DNA of 21,063 nucleotides from Bacteroidales bacterium UBA4621 (GCA_002387325.1 DGIN01000100.1:26379-47441); one strand, 5' to 3'; shown: positions 13,478 through 21,007, numbered from the stretch's first letter. Notes: generated by a model not told the origin, from the sequence alone. Numbers and translations: made by a program.

Positions 13478-14959
13478 TTAGGGTAATGGTGGAGGTGTCG
13501 GAGTAGATTGCGGAGTAAACAAACCAGTCAATTGCAGAATAGACGCTATGGGTGCCCACGCAGCCATTCCTGCCGTCCATGCCATCGTCTGTGCGTTGAT
13601 TTGCCCGTTTTGCACTAATTGTTGCAGGACATTCAAATCGCACGGACCGAATTGTTGCCCGTTGATGACCACATAGTACTGTACGGCTTGAGCCGTTGGC
13701 AGAGGCGGTGGTGTAGGCATTCCTGCTTGTCCTGCGGGTGCCATATTCTGATTGAGGGTATTGCCCATCTGTTGCATCATATTGCCCATCTGACCGGCAA
13801 CGGCAGTACCCATCATCATGCCCGTCATCATACCTGCCGGGTTCATATGCCCGTCGCCGCCACCGAGATTCATACTGCCCATTTGTCCCATATTTTCCAA
13901 TCCTGTTTGCATAACTTCCGCCTGACGATTGAGCGCATGCGCATTAATATATGCCGATTGGCTGCCAAGGTTGGCTTGCATGGCTGCCGATTGGGTCTGC
14001 TCGTGCTGTGCAAATTGCCCCTCCTCGCGCATTCGGCTGAGTATATCCTCTTGGTGTTCGAATTGCATTTGTGCCGTTGCTTTGACAGTCGCATTACGCA
14101 CATCAGCATCCACACGCATAGATTCGCGCTGGATTTGGTATGCCAGCAGGGCATTCTTCTCGTTCTCCAAGTTGAACTTATGCGTCTGGTCTTCCGTAAT
14201 CTCTTTGAGGCGTTGATAGCCCTCGGAGTCTTCGTCGTAACGGATGTCGGAGATAAGCACATCGGTGGCAATAACGCCAAAACGGTTGGCAATGCGTTGC
14301 TGCACGCGGGCAAGTATATACTTGCCGATTTCACCTATCAGCGAATTGAAGTGCATAATAAAAATACCCGTGTCTTTTGGCGCATTTGCCATAATCTGTT
14401 TGGTTTCCTGAATGATGAGTTCTTTCAGTTTCTCGTCCAATTCGTCCAGCGTGGTGTCTGCTCCACCCCATGCCTCAAACAGATATTTGATAAATTCGGG
14501 CTGTGTTGGTAACTCAAACACTAACGAACCTTTGATGGCGACACGTATATCACACGCCCGAAACTCCTTTTCGGCTGGCACGACACGGAAAAACGGGACA
14601 AGGAAAGGTATTTCCAAGTTCTTTTCCTGATTGATGTAGTACAACTCGGCAGGCATCGGACTGCCACCGTTGAAAACCAGACTTGTCAGCGAAGCCAATA
14701 CGGGTAAGTTCTCTGTCTCTACCGTTCCGCTATACGGACCTTTGATAACATCGTACGCACCGTTTTGGTTCTGATAGAGAAAGATTGCTGCTTGCCCCGG
14801 TCGCACGGTAAGACTACTGCCATAACGAATGGCATTTTCCTTGCGGGTGGATTTTGCCTTTTGTCCTTGCGGTCGCCATTTCCAGATGACGAAACCTTTC
14901 TCGTCACATCGGAGGGCATCCATCATACCGCCCTCTTTTTTATGAAAAAACAGTCCCAT
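13478..14959 (-). CDS. SPFH-domain protein (YdjI/COG4260 type) with C-terminal GYF_2 domain
   Basis: A 493-residue protein. Residues about 28-245 match the SPFH domain of the YdjI/COG4260 group, often annotated as virion-core-protein-like (IRYGSSLTVRPGQAAIFLYQ, then the LYYIN, RVAIKGSLVFEL and FGVIATDVLISDIRYD blocks). Residues 245-320 are a coiled coil. Residues 350-412 are a Met/Gly-rich linker (MGQMGSMNLGGGDGH, MMTGMMMGT). PTPPPLP is at 415-421, a GYF_2 domain spans about 428-476 (YYVVINGQQFGPCDLNVLQQ, MAWTAGMAAWAP), and an identical PTPPPLP closes the protein at 487-493. COG4260 members usually end in a zinc ribbon, so GYF_2 replaces it here. SPFH proteins form large membrane-bound rings or microdomains; B. 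subtilis YdjI recruits PspA under membrane stress. The gene follows the zinc-ribbon membrane protein by 3 bp. Confidence 0.9.
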   Translation of the reverse strand: MGLFFHKKEGGMMDALRCDEKGFVIWKWRPQGQKAKSTRKENAIRYGSSLTVRPGQAAIFLYQNQNGAYDVIKGPYSGTVETENLPVLASLTSLVFNGGSPMPAELYYINQEKNLEIPFLVPFFRVVPAEKEFRACDIRVAIKGSLVFELPTQPEFIKYLFEAWGGADTTLDELDEKLKELIIQETKQIMANAPKDTGIFIMHFNSLIGEIGKYILARVQQRIANRFGVIATDVLISDIRYDEDSEGYQRLKEITEDQTHKFNLENEKNALLAYQIQRESMRVDADVRNATVKATAQMQFEHQEDILSRMREEGQFAQHEQTQSAAMQANLGSQSAYINAHALNRQAEVMQTGLENMGQMGSMNLGGGDGHMNPAGMMTGMMMGTAVAGQMGNMMQQMGNTLNQNMAPAGQAGMPTPPPLPTAQAVQYYVVINGQQFGPCDLNVLQQLVQNGQINAQTMAWTAGMAAWAPIASILQLTGLFTPQSTPTPPPLP

Positions 14960-14962
14960 GAT

Positions 14963-16189
14963 TTAGATTAGTTCTTTGCGCTCTTGCTGCGCTTTGTTGA
15001 TATCGTTCTTCGTTTTACTTATTGCCAATTGCAATGGATGTTTCTCGGACGAGCATTTTTCGTCGTCGAAATGTTCAAGTAGAATAAAACATAAACCTCC
15101 TATTACTGCTACAATAGGTATGTTTATCAGTAATGTTCCCCACCAAGCCCAGTCTAAACCTACGCTAAATAGAATAATCTCCGCAACAATGACAGACAAA
15201 CTTGTGCCAATTGTAATCCAAGGTGCTGCTTTTTTCCACCAGAGAACACTTTGGTATTTTTTCTCTTGTTTGCTCAATTGTGATTCTAATTGGCTTAGTT
15301 TGGCATCTATTGCAGTAATGGCATCTTTCCGTTCCTGAATGAATTTTGCGAACAACGGGTCGGAGGCAAATAATGCCTCCGCTTTGTTCAGTGCCTCTTT
15401 ATATTTTTCTCGGAATCCTCTCGCCTTCATAGAGGTTAGAAATTCAAACAAGTCCGCCTTGCTCGTAGGAATCGGGAATGCCATTACTACAGCCTCTATT
15501 CTATCCGAAACTTTACTATCAATTTCTTTGATTTGTTTATCAATAGTTGTCAATGGCATAGATACTCTTTCTAATTCGGCATCCATTGCCTTTTGATTCT
15601 TGCTCTTTCTGTAGGATTCCTTGATATTGTCTGCAATATACGAGAAAAATTCGTTGGAGTCCTTCGATTGATATTGTGCCGTAATTTCCTCCTCACGTGC
15701 ACCGTATTTCTTCAGTATCTCCTTGCGTGCGTCTTCCACTTGCCGGCTTATCCGCAGACGTTCTTCAAGCAACACATTCTTTTGCTCTTCTGCTTCCGCA
15801 TACACTTGGTTTATTTTCGCTTCAAGTTCTTTGGCTGCCGCTGTAGTCTCGAAACTTGAGAAATGATGTCCGCAGTCCGGACAGTTTTCCGCAAAAGCGG
15901 GTACTACACAGCCGCACTTAGGACATTTGCGCACATCTGTTGCCCGTTGTGACTTGGGAGCAGCCGATTTCTCTGCTGCTTTCTTCTCTGCCATTTCTTG
16001 TTCTTTCCTTTGGAGTTCTACAAGACAGGCATCCAAGACCATCTCGAACTCGTCCAAGTCAATGCCTTGCTCTTGGGCTTTCTTGAAAAGGACTTGTTTC
16101 TCCTTTTCAGTTAACACTCCGTCCATCAATGCTGCACTGATGAGAGCCTCCATTTTTTCGTTGTAAAGAGAATCCATTGTTTTGAGCAA
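14963..16189 (-). CDS. TerB-like / zinc-ribbon / coiled-coil membrane protein
   Basis: A 408-residue protein. Residues about 8-58 (MEALISAALMDGVLTEKEKQ) look like a TerB-type helical domain. Residues 89-106 hold a zinc ribbon with Cys89, Cys92, Cys103 and Cys106 (CPKC, CPDC). Residues 115-315 are mostly coiled coil. Two membrane helices follow at about 322-343 and 351-371, then a basic cytoplasmic tail. The start may instead be Met5 (16177). The gene begins 1 bp after the secreted-protein gene stop and ends 3 bp before the SPFH gene, so translation is probably coupled. A zinc-ribbon membrane protein beside a YdjI-type SPFH protein recalls B. subtilis YdjG/YdjI; that is an analogy of architecture, not shown homology. 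Confidence 0.8.
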   Translation of the reverse strand: MLKTMDSLYNEKMEALISAALMDGVLTEKEKQVLFKKAQEQGIDLDEFEMVLDACLVELQRKEQEMAEKKAAEKSAAPKSQRATDVRKCPKCGCVVPAFAENCPDCGHHFSSFETTAAAKELEAKINQVYAEAEEQKNVLLEERLRISRQVEDARKEILKKYGAREEEITAQYQSKDSNEFFSYIADNIKESYRKSKNQKAMDAELERVSMPLTTIDKQIKEIDSKVSDRIEAVVMAFPIPTSKADLFEFLTSMKARGFREKYKEALNKAEALFASDPLFAKFIQERKDAITAIDAKLSQLESQLSKQEKKYQSVLWWKKAAPWITIGTSLSVIVAEIILFSVGLDWAWWGTLLINIPIVAVIGGLCFILLEHFDDEKCSSEKHPLQLAISKTKNDINKAQQERKELI

Positions 16190-16190
16190 A

Positions 16191-18326
16191 TTAGTTTATG
16201 ATTTTCAGAACGTTGTCAATACCCTTGTCTTTGGTATTTTTGATTGCTGCGTCTTTTTCGCTTACATTGGAACTTTGCAGAACCTTTAGGAATATATGCT
16301 GAGTGTCTTGAATAGAACGAAGTTTTTCTATAGATACATCTTTTGACCATGCCATATCTGCTCTTTTTATGTAGGTGGTATAAACTTTGGATATATTCTT
16401 GTATTCTTTTCCTGCCTCTTCAATCTCCGTATCCAGATTGTATATTTTTGCCCTTTCTGTTATAAACAATTCACAATCTGCCTGCATTGTCAAGATATTC
16501 TGCAAGCGGGAGAAACTTTCAGAAAGAGGAAGTGAAACGGAAATGTCCTGTTGCTTGCGAACGGCATCGTATGCTTTAAGTACATCGGCATAAGTTTTCC
16601 CCGCTAATTTGGCAATTTTAGCATCGTTTTCTACAATTGTTATGCGCGAATGGATGATATCCAGAAATTGCTTTTGCAGGTTGACAAAGTTTGCCACATT
16701 TTTTTGCATAACAAATACATTATCATCCATTTCTGGCGCATTGTTTTCCTCCATTTGCTTATAGAGTTTGACTACATCCGCCACAACTTTGTTCTTGGAA
16801 TAAGCATCTATTGCCGTTTGGTTATCCCCCATAGTTTGCAGCAACGAAATAACATCTTTGAACGCATCAAATTCCGTCCTATATGATTGAATACGAGAAC
16901 GATAATCGGTAAAATCATTCATCGTAGTACAATTCTTGCAGGTATCGTTATAAGCAGCAAACTTTTTAGAATAGAACTGATACATCTGCGGTGAAGCCTC
17001 TTTTACCTTCTGCAGATAGGCGGTAACATCGGTATAGAATTTCGTAGTTGTATGACAGATATCCAATACCACATCGGCTATTTGTATGGTATTTTTGATA
17101 GTGGTAGTATCAGGAGTTTCATTCCACTGAACTGCATCATATACTTTTTGGAATGTCTGTTGCTCATCGCGCAGATAACTATATTGTTCCGATAAGGCAT
17201 TAACAGAGTCTTTTTTCTCTCTCAGTACGGATAGCAATTGTTCTCTATGCTCTATATTGGCAATAATAGAATTGATGTATTGCAAAATAGTATCTTGAGT
17301 AGAGTTGTCAAAATAATATCGTCCATAATGTGCCAAATCCTCTACATAATTATTGGACACATCGTATTCTACGACATCTTCCCATGAACGGATATTCTTT
17401 TTTTGATAATCCGGTTGTTGCAGTATCTCAAGCACATTGGCTGTAGGTGTCAATTTCACACGCGCCAATTCGCGGGGGATATAGTACACTTCTGGACATA
17501 GTTCTCTATATCGATATTTATTTTTGAACATACCTAAACCAATATCATCAAGGTAGGAATCAGAAGATGCATATAAATCATCCGACAAATCATTGCCTGC
17601 GGACATCATCAAATAACCGTAGTTAATTAAATCGTCCTTTGTGATTTCACCATTATTGTAAGCATCCAATATCTTTTTTGCATCATCGTCCAATTCGGTA
17701 TGATTACCGTTGATACGTCTGGATTTCGACACGAGGATGTTGTGTACATATTTTTCACCCTTATAGGTTCCCGAAAAAGTACTATCTGCATTAAAAACAA
17801 TATCCCGATTGCCATTGGATGACTTGAGTGTTCGTATAACTCCGTTCGCACCATAAGTAATTACCAAAGAATAGGTTTCTTTTCGTGTACCCATAGCTGC
17901 GACCTCTTCTATTTTCCATATGCCGGTTGGTATACCATTGGCGTAATTAGCCACTAAAGAGGTGGTAAACGAAACGGATTTTGGGCGACTGAATGACTCC
18001 AGCATTAAGATATTTACCGCTCCATTCAGCACTCCACCTACATAATTACCCGATGCGGTGTAACCTAACTTACCGACTACTCCGTTGTACTTTATATCTC
18101 TGGAATGTTTAATGTTTGCTGCTCCATGCCGCACCTCATTATCATCAGCATCATAGTATATGTTGGTTCTTAATGTAACATCATCACTAAGTTCTACATT
18201 TGGAAACCACTTGGTGAATGTTTGTTCTTTTACTTGTGTTTTTCGGGTCTGTGCTATTGCTACACAGGGTAAAAGACATACAACAGTCACAATCTGCCAT
18301 TGTGTGTGTAAAAAGATTTTTTTCAT
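16191..18326 (-). CDS. Large secreted protein with MORN-like N-terminus and long helical C-terminus
   Basis: A 711-residue protein. Residues 1-25 form a signal peptide with cleavage expected after AIA, so the mature protein is periplasmic or on the surface. Residues about 70-215 contain MORN-like repeats (GNYVGGVLNGAVNI, ANYANGIPTGIWKI, TFSGTYKGEKY). From about residue 340 to the end the sequence is almost all helix, with coiled-coil stretches and a small cysteine pair in TCKNCTTM (about residues 458-465). I recognise no enzyme. It is the second gene of the operon and its stop lies 1 bp before the start of the zinc-ribbon membrane protein. It could be the envelope-side component of the system, but this is inference from position. 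Confidence 0.75.
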   Translation of the reverse strand: MKKIFLHTQWQIVTVVCLLPCVAIAQTRKTQVKEQTFTKWFPNVELSDDVTLRTNIYYDADDNEVRHGAANIKHSRDIKYNGVVGKLGYTASGNYVGGVLNGAVNILMLESFSRPKSVSFTTSLVANYANGIPTGIWKIEEVAAMGTRKETYSLVITYGANGVIRTLKSSNGNRDIVFNADSTFSGTYKGEKYVHNILVSKSRRINGNHTELDDDAKKILDAYNNGEITKDDLINYGYLMMSAGNDLSDDLYASSDSYLDDIGLGMFKNKYRYRELCPEVYYIPRELARVKLTPTANVLEILQQPDYQKKNIRSWEDVVEYDVSNNYVEDLAHYGRYYFDNSTQDTILQYINSIIANIEHREQLLSVLREKKDSVNALSEQYSYLRDEQQTFQKVYDAVQWNETPDTTTIKNTIQIADVVLDICHTTTKFYTDVTAYLQKVKEASPQMYQFYSKKFAAYNDTCKNCTTMNDFTDYRSRIQSYRTEFDAFKDVISLLQTMGDNQTAIDAYSKNKVVADVVKLYKQMEENNAPEMDDNVFVMQKNVANFVNLQKQFLDIIHSRITIVENDAKIAKLAGKTYADVLKAYDAVRKQQDISVSLPLSESFSRLQNILTMQADCELFITERAKIYNLDTEIEEAGKEYKNISKVYTTYIKRADMAWSKDVSIEKLRSIQDTQHIFLKVLQSSNVSEKDAAIKNTKDKGIDNVLKIIN

Positions 18327-18361
18327 AATACTATAACTAACTTATAATTAACATTTTTATT

Positions 18362-18580
18362 CTATTTGTTTGGTGCAGTTCTGCGTTGCGCCTTTAACGA
18401 TGCAATTCGTGCTTTATTTTGTGCGATATGCGCCTTTGCAGTATTGGCATTGGCAGTATCTTTGTTGTTGCGATAGTTCCCTAAACAGACTTGCCAACGT
18501 GCAGTATCGTTGTTGATACTCGCGATTTCGCGGTCAATATCTTCCTTTGTCCGCACAAATAAACTTCTAAATAGTCCCAT
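18362..18580 (-). CDS. Small basic helical protein, first gene of the SPFH/GYF operon
   Basis: A 72-residue protein starting MGLFRSLFVRTKEDIDREIA. The body is predicted helical (AKAHIAQNKARIASLKAQRR) with a basic end. Its MGLF start recalls the MGLFF start of the SPFH protein in the same operon. There is no signal or membrane helix. It lies 35 bp before the secreted-protein gene. No TAnnTTTG box lies close to its start, so transcription probably begins at the promoter near 18955, leaving a leader of about 370 nt. Function unknown. Confidence 0.65.
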   Translation of the reverse strand: MGLFRSLFVRTKEDIDREIASINNDTARWQVCLGNYRNNKDTANANTAKAHIAQNKARIASLKAQRRTAPNK

Positions 18581-18691
18581 AATATTACGATTTAATTTGC
18601 TTTTCCCTACTCACTTGTGGCTTTTCGGGTTACTCCATGATTATTGTTTGCGTATAGACACAAACAAAGCGTGAACTTTTCTCGTTTGTTG

Positions 18692-18838
18692 AATATTTGG
18701 TTTCTAAAGGATTAAACTGGACGACCTTATCTTTCCAAATGTCTACGGAAAAAGCCCACGCGTGAACGTGAGCATTCGGCTTTTTCCTTGGAAAGATATA
18801 GTTCTAAAAAGTGTCCAGTTTTTTAGAAACCAAGTATT
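18692..18838. repeat. 147-bp snap-back inverted repeat (MITE-like or structured leader RNA)
   Basis: Four paired blocks are nested. 18692-18708 pairs with 18822-18838 (17 bp with one G-U, containing TTGGTTTCTAAA). 18714-18722 pairs with 18813-18821 (AAACTGGAC). 18728-18738 pairs with 18788-18798 (TATCTTTCCAA). 18747-18756 pairs with 18778-18787 (GGAAAAAGCC). The 21-nt apical loop has a minor CACG/CGTG stem. Unpaired bases sit mainly on the low-coordinate arm (5, 5 and 8 nt), with one 14-nt loop on the other. No clear target duplication flanks it. Confidence 0.8.
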
Positions 18839-18952
18839 AGAGCAAAACGCTTTATATGATATGTCAATGCATCGCCTTACCGATGCGTGGTTATGCCATA
18901 GGCGGGATGTTTAGTTGGTTGTTTATATTGTTGATATTTTATCGTTTACGGG

Positions 18953-18985
18953 TGCAAAGGTACACGTTTTTAAGCAAATATGCAA
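18953..18985. repeat. 33-bp direct repeat flanking DUF1016 gene, copy 1
   Basis: This block, from TGCAAAGGTACACG to ATATGCAA, matches 20116-20148 at 31 of 33 positions. The copies are in the same orientation and enclose the whole DUF1016 gene. Confidence 0.9.
18955..18985 (-). promoter_or_regulatory. Promoter of the SPFH/GYF operon
   Basis: On the minus strand TTGCATAT starts at 18985 (-33, TTG at 18985-18983), a 20-bp spacer follows, then TACCTTTG at 18962-18955 (-7). Within the 33-bp block 18953-18985 only two bases differ from the promoter of the DUF1016 gene at 20116-20148. Confidence 0.75.
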
Positions 18986-18996
18986 TAGAGTCCATA

Positions 18997-20100
18997 TCAT
19001 TCGATTGATTCTAATTGGTTTTCTATCTCTTCAATGGTCGGTATCGTGCCTTCCACATTAGCAGGATAGAGTCGCTGCAATTCATACTCGGATATTCCCA
19101 ATGGCTGGCTACTTGACTCCAACGCATATTGCGCAATCAGGTTGTTCTTTTCTTTACATATCAGCAACCCGATTGTCGGGTTGTCGCGCCCTTCTTTGCG
19201 CAGGATATGGTTACACGCCACCACATAGCCGCCGAGTTGTCCCACATCGGCAAAATCGAACTCGCCAATTTTTACCTCTACCACCACATAGCACGACAGA
19301 TTGAGATTGTAAAATAACAAATCGATAAAACGCTCTTTATTTGCAATTTGCAGGCGATACTCTTTACCAACATACGCAAAGCCTGTGCCTAATTCAATCA
19401 GAAATTGAGTGATGTTTTGCAGTAAAGCATCTTTCAGTTTCCGCTCGTTGTAACGCTGTGTAATACCTGCAAAGGCAAAATTGTAGGGGTCTTTAGTTAT
19501 TTCTTGTGCGAGGTCGCTTTCCGCAGGCGGCAATGTATGGTTGAAATTGGTAAGTGCCTTACCTTGCCGCTCATACAGGTCTGTACCCATAAAATTCAAG
19601 AGCATGCTGCGGCTCCAACCATTTTGTAAGGTCTGTTGCACATAAAACAAAGCCTTGTTCGGATTGTCGGAGCATTTGTCAATGATGTATTTGTGATGTC
19701 CCCAAGGAATAGAGAACAGGTCTGTTTCCAACTTTTGTGCGATCTGCTGCGTGTGGGCGGTATCTGCACTTGGCAAATCTTCCCCAAGTTGAGGAAGATT
19801 TATAAGCAGTTGGTTATAAAGTTCAAAGAAACGTTTTGCATAGCGGATAGAGGTCTCCGAAAAACACGTTACGTCGGGGATAGATTGCCGCAAATCCCTG
19901 CTAAGATTGGCATAAAACCCTCTGCCATACTTGTTCTCGGCATTGAGCGCAACAATATCCCTGCCGAGTTCCCAATAATAGCGCAACATCTCCTGATTGA
20001 CCCGCACCGCCGATTGAATTTGGCTCTGCCGGAAACGCTTGCTTAATTGTTGAACCCACAAAGAATAGTCATGGTCCGTAATGGTGATAGATTGGCTCAT
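18997..20100 (-). CDS. DUF1016 / YhcG-type PDDEXK nuclease
   Basis: I take the ATG at 20100, giving 367 residues; an upstream TTG at 20148 would lie in the -33 box. Residues about 10-170 match the DUF1016 N-terminal helical domain (YYWELGRDIV, NKYGRGFYANLSRDLR, WGHHKYIIDKC). Residues about 215-345 form a PDDEXK nuclease-like domain with Glu236, Asp260 (RFIDLLFYN), and the ExK motif Glu275-Val-Lys277 (VVVEVKIGEF), followed by GQLGGYV. All the expected catalytic residues are present. Members of this family are found beside restriction systems and mobile elements, and some act in defence; the exact role here is unknown. It has its own promoter and ends 11 bp before that of the SPFH operon. Confidence 0.92.
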   Translation of the reverse strand: MSQSITITDHDYSLWVQQLSKRFRQSQIQSAVRVNQEMLRYYWELGRDIVALNAENKYGRGFYANLSRDLRQSIPDVTCFSETSIRYAKRFFELYNQLLINLPQLGEDLPSADTAHTQQIAQKLETDLFSIPWGHHKYIIDKCSDNPNKALFYVQQTLQNGWSRSMLLNFMGTDLYERQGKALTNFNHTLPPAESDLAQEITKDPYNFAFAGITQRYNERKLKDALLQNITQFLIELGTGFAYVGKEYRLQIANKERFIDLLFYNLNLSCYVVVEVKIGEFDFADVGQLGGYVVACNHILRKEGRDNPTIGLLICKEKNNLIAQYALESSSQPLGISEYELQRLYPANVEGTIPTIEEIENQLESIE

Positions 20101-20115
20101 ATCTGCTATTTTTCT

Positions 20116-20148
20116 TGCAAAGATACACGTTTTTAGGCAAATATGCAA
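20116..20148. repeat. 33-bp direct repeat flanking DUF1016 gene, copy 2
   Basis: Second copy of the promoter-containing direct repeat (TGCAAAGATACACG to ATATGCAA). Similarity with copy 1 stops abruptly on both sides. Confidence 0.9.
20118..20148 (-). promoter_or_regulatory. Promoter of the DUF1016 gene
   Basis: TTGCATAT starts at 20148 (-33, TTG at 20148-20146), a 20-bp spacer follows, then TATCTTTG at 20125-20118 (-7). The ATG at 20100 is only 17 bp past the -7 box, so the leader is about 10 nt. Confidence 0.75.
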
Positions 20149-20284
20149 GAGACGTTGGCAATTTGATAGTTTACACCGCGTGGGTCTTTGTATTTGCTGA
20201 CTATGTTTATCGTCCGTCAGCGGGGACGTATCTCAATCCAAGCCTTTATAAATATCCAGCCCTTTATAAACGAAAAGATATGAT

Positions 20285-20596
20285 TTATTCTATGCCTTTG
20301 ACGAGAGACTTTGGTTCACGACGTGTGTCCCAGAAGTCATATATCGTAATGCTATCATCCGTCACCGAATACACCATTTTGTTGTGATTACTCACTACTA
20401 CGCTTCGATATATTTTGGGCAAATGGGATAATAGAGGTTCTTCTTTGCCAATGTTCGGCATTTGCGAGATAGCCTTCTCCCAAGATAGTGTCTTTTGATA
20501 GAATTCCATCTGTGACGGCTTGCCAAAGTTTGCCAATATGTACATTGCCGTCTCTTGCCAAGCAGACAATGCTTGTTCTGTCCAGATTACTCGCAT
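20285..20596 (-). CDS. ParE/RelE-family toxin
   Basis: A 103-residue protein beginning MRVIWTEQALSAWQETAMYI, the usual start of ParE/RelE-fold toxins (strand, then helix pair). The conserved central region is PNIGKEEPLLSHLPKIYRSV with an Arg in the core, and the end is ITIYDFWDTRREPKSL, the closing strand common in Bacteroidota members. Depending on subtype, such toxins inhibit DNA gyrase or cleave ribosome-bound mRNA; which applies cannot be told by eye. It overlaps the 3' end of the antitoxin gene by 10 bp, so translation is coupled. Confidence 0.88.
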   Translation of the reverse strand: MRVIWTEQALSAWQETAMYILANFGKPSQMEFYQKTLSWEKAISQMPNIGKEEPLLSHLPKIYRSVVVSNHNKMVYSVTDDSITIYDFWDTRREPKSLVKGIE

Positions 20597-20847
20597 ATCT
20601 GTTGTGCGGAGTCGATAGCCCGTTGCATTATATGGTGCGCCTCATCCGCAGAATACGTTCTATGCGCCTTGACATCATTCTCTGATTTGGCAATACGTGC
20701 TTCCAATTCCTCAATCGTATAGGGACGGATATTATCCTCCGCATCGGCTGCATCCAACAACCGCTCCGCCAACCAACGCATATTGGCAGCCGTCAGGTTG
20801 TGTGCCTGAATGCCGGATAAAATGTTTTGTAACGCTGCTGTACTCAT
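20587..20847 (-). CDS. Antitoxin of the ParE/RelE-type pair
   Basis: An 86-residue acidic protein. Residues 1-35 are a helical N-terminus (MSTAALQNILSGIQAHNLTA, WLAERLLDAAD) that would be the dimerisation or DNA-binding part. Residues 42-78 (YTIEELEARIAKSENDVKAH) are the C-terminal helix that wraps the toxin; IEELxARIAxSE is typical of antitoxins paired with RelE/ParE in Bacteroidota. It precedes the toxin and overlaps it by 10 bp. Its promoter overlaps an imperfect palindrome, consistent with autoregulation by the complex. Confidence 0.85.
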   Translation of the reverse strand: MSTAALQNILSGIQAHNLTAANMRWLAERLLDAADAEDNIRPYTIEELEARIAKSENDVKAHRTYSADEAHHIMQRAIDSAQQICE

Positions 20848-20869
20848 ATTGTTCGTTTTTTTATCGCTG

Positions 20870-20901
20870 CAAAGTTACGATAAACATTTGATATATGCAA
20901 A
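20870..20901 (-). promoter_or_regulatory. Promoter and possible operator of the toxin-antitoxin pair
   Basis: TTTGCATAT starts at 20901 (-33, TTTG at 20901-20898), a 20-bp spacer follows, then TAACTTTG at 20877-20870 (-7). TTTG at 20887-20890 and CAAA at 20898-20901 form an inverted repeat over the -33 box, a possible operator. Confidence 0.7.
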
Positions 20902-20977
20902 CATAAGGCATTTATATTCAATATGATGGTATCAACAACCGCAGCCGGTACTGTCCAATAGCAAATGCAATTTTGTG

Positions 20978-21007
20978 CAAAGTTAGGGAAAATAATTGAA
21001 AAAGCAA
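20978..21007 (-). promoter_or_regulatory. Upstream promoter-like site
   Basis: TTGC starts at 21007 (TTG at 21007-21005), with a 19-bp spacer, then TAACTTTG at 20985-20978. It would start a transcript about 125 nt before the antitoxin. Positions 20902-21063 hold no gene I can identify; an AT-rich inverted repeat TTGAA/TTCAA followed by T's lies near 21018-21035. Confidence 0.5.

Larger units (their letters stand above)
18581..18996. other. Leader region of the SPFH/GYF operon with snap-back structure and promoter
   Basis: No gene is visible. The stretch contains a long bulged inverted repeat (18692-18838) and the promoter at 18955-18985, which is a near copy of the DUF1016 promoter. Between 18840 and 18950 I see only a short GCATCG/CGATGC inverted repeat around 18869-18886. 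Confidence 0.7.

Noticed and set aside
13619..14512. 297-codon plus-strand frame opposite the SPFH gene
   Set aside because: It is antisense to a well-supported SPFH/GYF_2 gene and His/Cys-rich in the way typical of shadow frames.
18692..18838. Retron msr-msd region
   Set aside because: The stem-loop is suggestive in shape but there is no reverse transcriptase gene in the window.
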